Assembly (NCBI GenBank): GCA_028819675.1
Contig: JAPPKT010000311.1
Location: forward strand, 1-9,340
Source: Caldilineaceae bacterium
GTDB taxonomy: Bacteria; Chloroflexota; Anaerolineae; Caldilineales; Caldilineaceae
Reading direction: 5' to 3'
Length of the DNA: 9,340 bases
The translations under genes were made by a program, and so were the position numbers. Each line of letters starts with the position of its first letter. Within the stretch, counting starts at the first letter, position 1. The notes below the pieces were generated by a model. It did not search any database. It had not been told where the DNA came from and saw only the letters and a list, made by a program, of their open reading frames with translations. Below are positions 5,389 to 9,340 of this stretch, one piece after another.

Positions 5389-6549
5389 ATGAGCACCACC
5401 GAAGACATCTTTGCCGCCAGGGCCATTACGCAGGGACCGAAGCACCACTTCTTCGGCTACTACGGCATCTATCCCTGGGATGCCACCGGCAAATACCACC
5501 TCTGCCTCCAGTCCGATTTCCACGATCGCCCGCCCGCTGACGGCGACACTGCCGTGATCGGCCTCGTCGATATGGAGACCGGCGCCTTCGAAGCCGTCGC
5601 CGAAACACAGGCCTGGAACCTGCAGCAGGGCTCCATGATGCACTGGCTACCCACCGCCCCCGACCGCCTCATCACCTACAACGCCCGCGACGACGACCGC
5701 TTCATCAGCGTCATCCAGGACATCCACACCGGGCACAAGCGCCTCCTGCCCTACCCCATCGCCGCCATCACCCGCGACGGCCACAAGGCTCTCGGCCTCA
5801 ACTACGCCCGGCTCTGGGATATGCGGCCCGTGGTCGGCTACCCCGGGCTAACCGACCCCAATGCAGATCAGAAACACCCTGCCGGCGACGGCCTCTACAT
5901 CATGGATACCGCCACAGGCGAGGGCAAACTGCTCTTCTCCTACGAAGACGCCCGCGACTATCTCAGCGACTATCCCGAGATCCAGAACCACAAGCTCTGG
6001 TTCAACCACCCCTTCATCAACCGCGACGACTCCCGCGTCGCCTTCGTCGTGGTCTACTGGGACGACGCCGGGGCCAGGAGAACGGTCTGCTTGTCGATGA
6101 CCCTGGAGGGCGGAGACATTCGCATCATGAACGACCTCGCAACCTCGCACTGCGACTGGCGTACCAGAGACGTCATTCTCGGCTGGTTCAAGATGAAAGA
6201 GGGCACCAGCTTCTTCCTGGTCAACGACGCCACCGGTGAATTCGAGGCCGTCCGTCCCGATATCCTCTCCCGCGACGGGCACTGCAGCTTCACTCGCGAC
6301 GGTGCCTGGATGCTCAACGACGAATACCCCGACGAAAACGACCAGCGCGCCCTCTTCCTCTGGAACATGGCCGAAGAGCGTCTGGTCGTCCTGGGCCGCT
6401 TCCTCTCTCCCCCCTTCTTCCAGGACCAGATACGCTGCGACCTGCACCCCCGCTGGAGCCGCGACGAACGGCTCGTCAGCTTCGACTCGATCCACGAAGG
6501 CAGCCGTCAGATCTACGTTGTCGACGTGGCTGAAATCATCGGACGATGA
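5389..6549 (+). CDS. TolB/PL22-like seven-bladed beta-propeller protein, paralogue 2
   Basis: The 386-residue protein aligns end to end with paralogues 1 and 3, with one single-residue deletion near the VVYWDDAGARR segment in the fourth repeat. The N-terminal TQGPKHHFFGYYGIYPW, the AWNLQQGSM block, FNHPFINRDDSRVAF, DGHCSFTRDGAWMLNDEYPD and CDLHPRWSRDE are all retained, so the putative metal/active-site histidines (19, 20, 298, 353 and others) are intact. It is the most changed of the three close copies in the later repeats. CLSMTLEGG replaces LSASMEGG, and FLSPPFFQDQIRCD replaces the FHSPLPFRGEIRCD of paralogue 1, losing the His of the FHSP motif. Such changes on the propeller face may indicate altered substrate specificity. 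ATG 5389 is chosen over in-frame GTG 5377 because the latter lies inside the GTGGGAGA ribosome site and the Met-Ser start matches the sisters. No signal peptide is visible. Confidence 0.8.
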   Translation: MSTTEDIFAARAITQGPKHHFFGYYGIYPWDATGKYHLCLQSDFHDRPPADGDTAVIGLVDMETGAFEAVAETQAWNLQQGSMMHWLPTAPDRLITYNARDDDRFISVIQDIHTGHKRLLPYPIAAITRDGHKALGLNYARLWDMRPVVGYPGLTDPNADQKHPAGDGLYIMDTATGEGKLLFSYEDARDYLSDYPEIQNHKLWFNHPFINRDDSRVAFVVVYWDDAGARRTVCLSMTLEGGDIRIMNDLATSHCDWRTRDVILGWFKMKEGTSFFLVNDATGEFEAVRPDILSRDGHCSFTRDGAWMLNDEYPDENDQRALFLWNMAEERLVVLGRFLSPPFFQDQIRCDLHPRWSRDERLVSFDSIHEGSRQIYVVDVAEIIGR

Positions 6550-6582
6550 ATCGGGACCTCACTGTGTTAGCCTGATGACGAA

Positions 6583-6627
6583 GGAAGCCGGGGCCGTTTA
6601 ACACTGACCTACCATGTGAGGGAGGAC
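6583..6627 (+). repeat. Conserved 45-nt leader, copy B (before paralogue 3)
   Basis: This is the partner of the block at 5344-5388, ungapped with 31 of 45 identical. It contains GGCCGT at 6592-6597, TAACACT at 6599-6605 and the strong ribosome site GAGGGAGGA (6618-6626). The remaining ~33 nt of this intergenic gap, next to the previous stop codon, do not align obviously with the other gap. Conservation is therefore concentrated next to the start codon. Confidence 0.6.
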
Positions 6628-7791
6628 ATGAGCGCACCAGAAGCTGACTTGGTCGCAAGAGCACTTACCCAAGGTCCCAAGCACCACTTCTTCGGCTACT
6701 ATGCCATCTGCCCTTGGGATGCAACCGGCCGCTACCATCTCTGCCTGCAGTCCGACTTCCACGATCGCCCCCCCGCCGCCGGCGACACCGCCGTCGTCGG
6801 CCTCGTGGACATGGAAACCACCAACTTCGAAGGCGTCGCCGAAACCCAGGCCTGGAACCTGCAGCAAGGCGCCATGCTGCACTGGCTCGCGACCGCACCC
6901 GACCGGCTGATCACCTACAACGCCCGTGACGACGACCGTTTCATCGCAATCGTGCAGGACGTCCACACAGGCCGCAAACGGGCCCTCCCCCACCCCATCG
7001 CCGCCATCACTCGCGACGGCCGCAAAGCCCTCGGTCTCAACTACGCCCGCCTCAAAGCGATGCGGCCCGTTGTCGGTTACGCCGGCCTGCCCGATCCCTA
7101 CGCCGACCAGAACCATCCCGCCGAGGACGGCCTCTACATCATGGACACGGAGACGGCAGAATCCCGCGTACTGGTTTCCTACGCAGAAGTACGTGACTTC
7201 CTCAGCCACAACGAAGAGCTGCAGGCAGGCAAGATCTGGTTCAACCACCCCTTCATCAACCGCGATGACACCCGCGTCTCCTTCGTTGTACGCGTCTACG
7301 ACGAGAACAAAGAGATCGGCCAGACCACGATGCTCTCCGCCAACATGGAAGGAGGCGAGCTGCGTGCCATGACCGACCTCGGCGCATCCCACTGCGATTG
7401 GCTGACCGAGGAGCTGATTTTCGGCTGGGTCACGATGAAGGAAGGGCCGGCCTACTACCTGATGAACGACACAACCTGCCAATACGAGGCAGTCCGCCCC
7501 GACGTCCTGACCAGGAACGGCCACTGCAGCTTTACACAGGATGGGACGTGGCTGCTTACAGACGAGTACCCGGACGAAAACAGCAACCAGCCGCTCATCC
7601 TCTGGCACATGACCGAAGAACGCCTCGTGCATCTCGGCAGTTACCACGCCCCGCTCCCCTTCCGCGGCGAGATCCGTTGCGACCTGCATCCCCGCTGGAG
7701 CCGCGACGAGCGCATGGTTAGCTTCGACTCCATCCACGAAGGCAGCCGGCAGGTCTACGTCATCGACGTCTCAGAAGTCGTCGACCCCTAA
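6628..7791 (+). CDS. TolB/PL22-like seven-bladed beta-propeller protein, paralogue 3
   Basis: The 387-residue protein aligns without gaps to paralogue 1; 49 of their first 60 residues are identical by my count. It carries TQGPKHHFFGYYAICPW (14-30), AWNLQQGAM, the LPHP segment (120-123), FNHPFINRDDTRVSF, NGHCSFTQDGTWLLTDEYPD (297-316) and CDLHPRWSRDE (351-361). LPHP matches the divergent paralogue 4, whereas paralogues 1 and 2 read LPYP, so this copy may retain an ancestral His. The FHSP motif is changed to YHAP. ATG 6628 follows the strong GAGGGAGGA ribosome site; an in-frame GTG at 6616 lies just upstream of that site and is less likely. The protein is probably cytoplasmic and co-transcribed with its neighbours. 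Nucleotide identity with paralogue 1 is high in the 3' part (around 5167-5225 versus 7650-7710), consistent with fairly recent duplication or gene conversion. Confidence 0.8.
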   Translation: MSAPEADLVARALTQGPKHHFFGYYAICPWDATGRYHLCLQSDFHDRPPAAGDTAVVGLVDMETTNFEGVAETQAWNLQQGAMLHWLATAPDRLITYNARDDDRFIAIVQDVHTGRKRALPHPIAAITRDGRKALGLNYARLKAMRPVVGYAGLPDPYADQNHPAEDGLYIMDTETAESRVLVSYAEVRDFLSHNEELQAGKIWFNHPFINRDDTRVSFVVRVYDENKEIGQTTMLSANMEGGELRAMTDLGASHCDWLTEELIFGWVTMKEGPAYYLMNDTTCQYEAVRPDVLTRNGHCSFTQDGTWLLTDEYPDENSNQPLILWHMTEERLVHLGSYHAPLPFRGEIRCDLHPRWSRDERMVSFDSIHEGSRQVYVIDVSEVVDP

Positions 7792-7814
7792 GGGCACACG
7801 CCGGAGTGTTGCCC
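7792..7814. repeat. Intercistronic hairpin right after paralogue 3 stop codon
   Basis: GGGCACAC (7792-7799) pairs with GTGT (7806-7809) and GCCC (7811-7814), leaving a single bulged T (7810) and a 6-nt loop GCCGGA. It begins at the base after the TAA stop. No T-run follows, so it is more likely an mRNA-stabilising or processing element, or partial attenuator, between paralogues 3 and 4 than a terminator. Confidence 0.4.
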
Positions 7815-7883
7815 GCAGCGCAATCTGCCCAGGTTTGACCGGATGTTCATTTCGCCCTCAGCCCCAAACCAGAAGAGAAACAA

Positions 7884-9050
7884 ATGATTCCATCCCGCGC
7901 CATCACCTCAGGACCTAAGCACCACTGGTTCGGCTACTACGACAAACTGCAGTTCGACCCATCCGCCCGCTTCGCCTTGGGCATGCAGGTGGACTTCGAA
8001 CACCGCGCCCCAACGCCGGAAGACGTAATCCGAGTCGGAATGGTCGATTTGGAGGACCGCGACCGCTGGATCGAACTGGGAGAAAGCCGCGCCTGGGGCT
8101 GGCAGGCCGGCTGCATGCTCCAGTGGCTTCCCCGATCGGCCCAGGAAATAATCTGGAATGACAGGATTGACGGCCGCTTCGTCAGCCACATCCTCAACAT
8201 CGACACCGGCCGGACGCACACACTCCCCCACCCCGTCTTCACCCTCAGTCCCGACGGCCGTACCGCCCTCTCCATCGACTTCCACCGCCTTGAAGACATG
8301 CGCCCCGGCTATGGCTACATGGGCATCCCCGATCCCTGGCACGACGTGATGGCCCCCGAGGAGACCGGCATCCACAAAGTCGACCTCCGCACAGGCAAAA
8401 GCAATCTGATCGTCACCCTGGATGAAGTCGCGTCGATTCCCTATCCCCATGGAGACATCCAATCAGCAAAACACTATTTTAATGTCCTGATCTTCAATCC
8501 CGGCGGCACCCACTTCCTCTTCCTCCACCGCTGGCGCTTCGGCGACGGGCCCTTCCACACCCGCATGCTCACCGCCGCCGCCGACGGCTCAGACCTGACC
8601 GTCGTCGATCACTCCGGCCACACCTCCCACCTCATCTGGCGCGACGACCACCACATTCTGGCCTGGTCCCACCGCCCCTCCCACGGCGGCGCCTACTACA
8701 TCTTCCCCAACGCCGAGGACGGTTCTCGCGGCCCCGACCGCATCGTGGGCAAAACCAGGATGCCGCTCAACGGCCACTGCACATATCTCTCCGACAACAA
8801 CTGGATCCTCAACGACACCTATCCACAGGGAGACGAACGCCTTCAGGACCTCTACCTCTACCATGTCCCGACCGACCGCCGCGTCGACCTCGGCCGGTTC
8901 CACTCGCCGCCGCCTTACACCGATACCCTGCGCTGCGACCTCCACCCCCGTTCCAGCCCCGACGGCACCAAAATCGTCATCGACTCCGCCCACGGCGGCA
9001 ACGGTCGCCAAATGTATCTCTTCGAGCTGGGCGACCTGGTCAGACTCTGA
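7884..9050 (+). CDS. TolB/PL22-like seven-bladed beta-propeller protein, divergent paralogue 4
   Basis: The 388-residue protein has the same architecture as the three preceding genes but much lower identity. It keeps SGPKHHWFGYYDKLQFDP (9-26), ESRAWGWQAGCMLQWLP (67-83), LPHPVFTLSPDGRTAL (114-129), NGHCTYLSDNNWILNDTYPQ (296-315), GRFHSPPPY (337-345), CDLHPRSSPDG (351-361) and GRQMY (374-378). Unlike paralogues 1-3 it retains a FNVLIFNPGGTHFLFLHRWR segment (199-218). That is the form I associate with the wider propeller/lyase family; its sisters have FVVRYRD-like sequence there. It therefore looks closer to the ancestral enzyme. The paired H215/R216 and the shared H249, H298, H354 (sister numbering 255, 299, 354) are candidates for active-site or metal residues. 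AGAAGAGA (7871-7878) is a weak ribosome site 5 nt before ATG 7884. No signal peptide is visible. The 92-nt gap from paralogue 3 contains a hairpin but no convincing promoter. Confidence 0.8.
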   Translation: MIPSRAITSGPKHHWFGYYDKLQFDPSARFALGMQVDFEHRAPTPEDVIRVGMVDLEDRDRWIELGESRAWGWQAGCMLQWLPRSAQEIIWNDRIDGRFVSHILNIDTGRTHTLPHPVFTLSPDGRTALSIDFHRLEDMRPGYGYMGIPDPWHDVMAPEETGIHKVDLRTGKSNLIVTLDEVASIPYPHGDIQSAKHYFNVLIFNPGGTHFLFLHRWRFGDGPFHTRMLTAAADGSDLTVVDHSGHTSHLIWRDDHHILAWSHRPSHGGAYYIFPNAEDGSRGPDRIVGKTRMPLNGHCTYLSDNNWILNDTYPQGDERLQDLYLYHVPTDRRVDLGRFHSPPPYTDTLRCDLHPRSSPDGTKIVIDSAHGGNGRQMYLFELGDLVRL

Positions 9051-9287
9051 GCTTTCGGCTGACAACAGGGCATCCGCATCCAATCGCGCCAAACCCTCAA
9101 GATATTGCCTCGATCATGCAGGGAGTCCCTCCCTAAATGGGGTGAACTCTCGCAGTCCTCCGCCAGAGCCCTGACCGGGCCTGTCCGCGCTCCCTTCTGC
9201 GGCAGAGGAACAAGCAACTCTCTCTCCTCTCTCCTCTTCACTCTCTCCTCGCATTTGGGCGGTCGGGCCTAGTCGGCCCTCCCTTGT
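9051..9287. other. Gene-free 3' region with small hairpin and pyrimidine tract
   Basis: No coding region or tRNA is recognisable after the last gene. A short hairpin AGGGAG-TCC-CTCCCT (9120-9134) lies 70 nt after the stop codon but has no T-run. A pyrimidine tract (9218-9250, interrupted only by A at 9240) made of CT repeats follows. GGGCC (9265-9269) and GGCCC (9275-9279) form another small stem. The tract shortly before the homopolymer end may itself reflect declining sequence quality. Confidence 0.5.

Positions 9288-9340
<53 letters not shown>

Noticed and set aside
4142..9050. Calling the propeller genes oligogalacturonate lyase (ogl) outright
   Set aside because: The similarity visible by eye is at the level of fold and short motifs. 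Catalytic residues cannot be aligned with confidence without a structure or profile search, so no gene symbol was given.
9051..9287. A tRNA or CRISPR element in the 3' non-coding region
   Set aside because: No cloverleaf with a T-arm, and no regularly spaced repeats, could be assembled. Only small stems and a CT tract are present.

Overview
This is a 9.34 kb, GC-rich bacterial stretch with all six supported genes on the + strand. It is probably a complete metagenomic contig, because both ends dissolve into poly-G/poly-C runs that look like sequencing or assembly artefacts. The large solute-binding lipoprotein has a Tat-type signal, a lipobox and an Ala/Glu/Pro-rich linker. Together with the GC-rich codon bias this resembles proteins I associate with Chloroflexota (Caldilinea-like) and other uncultured glycan-degrading phyla. 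That assignment is inference, and a 16S or marker gene is absent.

Layout. Positions 1-689 hold no convincing gene, only candidate promoters and short repeats. Positions 690-1535 encode a 281-residue fumarylacetoacetate hydrolase (FAH) superfamily enzyme. Positions 1536-1837 form a highly structured intergenic leader with a candidate sigma-70 promoter and several strong inverted repeats. Positions 1838-3838 encode a 666-residue family 5 (peptide/oligosaccharide type) ABC transporter substrate-binding lipoprotein. No permease or ATPase gene accompanies it in the window. Positions 3839-4141 contain a very strong GC-rich hairpin and then a perfect -35 hexamer embedded in a palindromic operator-like site. 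Positions 4142-9050 carry four consecutive paralogues of a cytoplasmic TolB/oligogalacturonate-lyase-like beta-propeller protein of 386-388 residues. The first three are close relatives of each other. The fourth is much more divergent and keeps features the first three have lost. Positions 9051-9340 contain no gene and end in homopolymers.

How the parts may work together (inference): an extracytoplasmic lipoprotein captures an oligosaccharide or other oligomer, the cytoplasmic propellers process it (perhaps as metal-dependent lyases related to polysaccharide lyase family 22, or as binding/regulatory propellers), and the FAH enzyme acts on a 2-keto acid further down the pathway. A uronate or sugar-acid route would fit all three families, but nothing in the sequence proves the substrate. 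The most notable features are the four-gene tandem propeller array, the duplicated 45-nt leader in front of its second and third members, the structured leader of the lipoprotein gene, and the palindrome over the -35 box at the head of the array.
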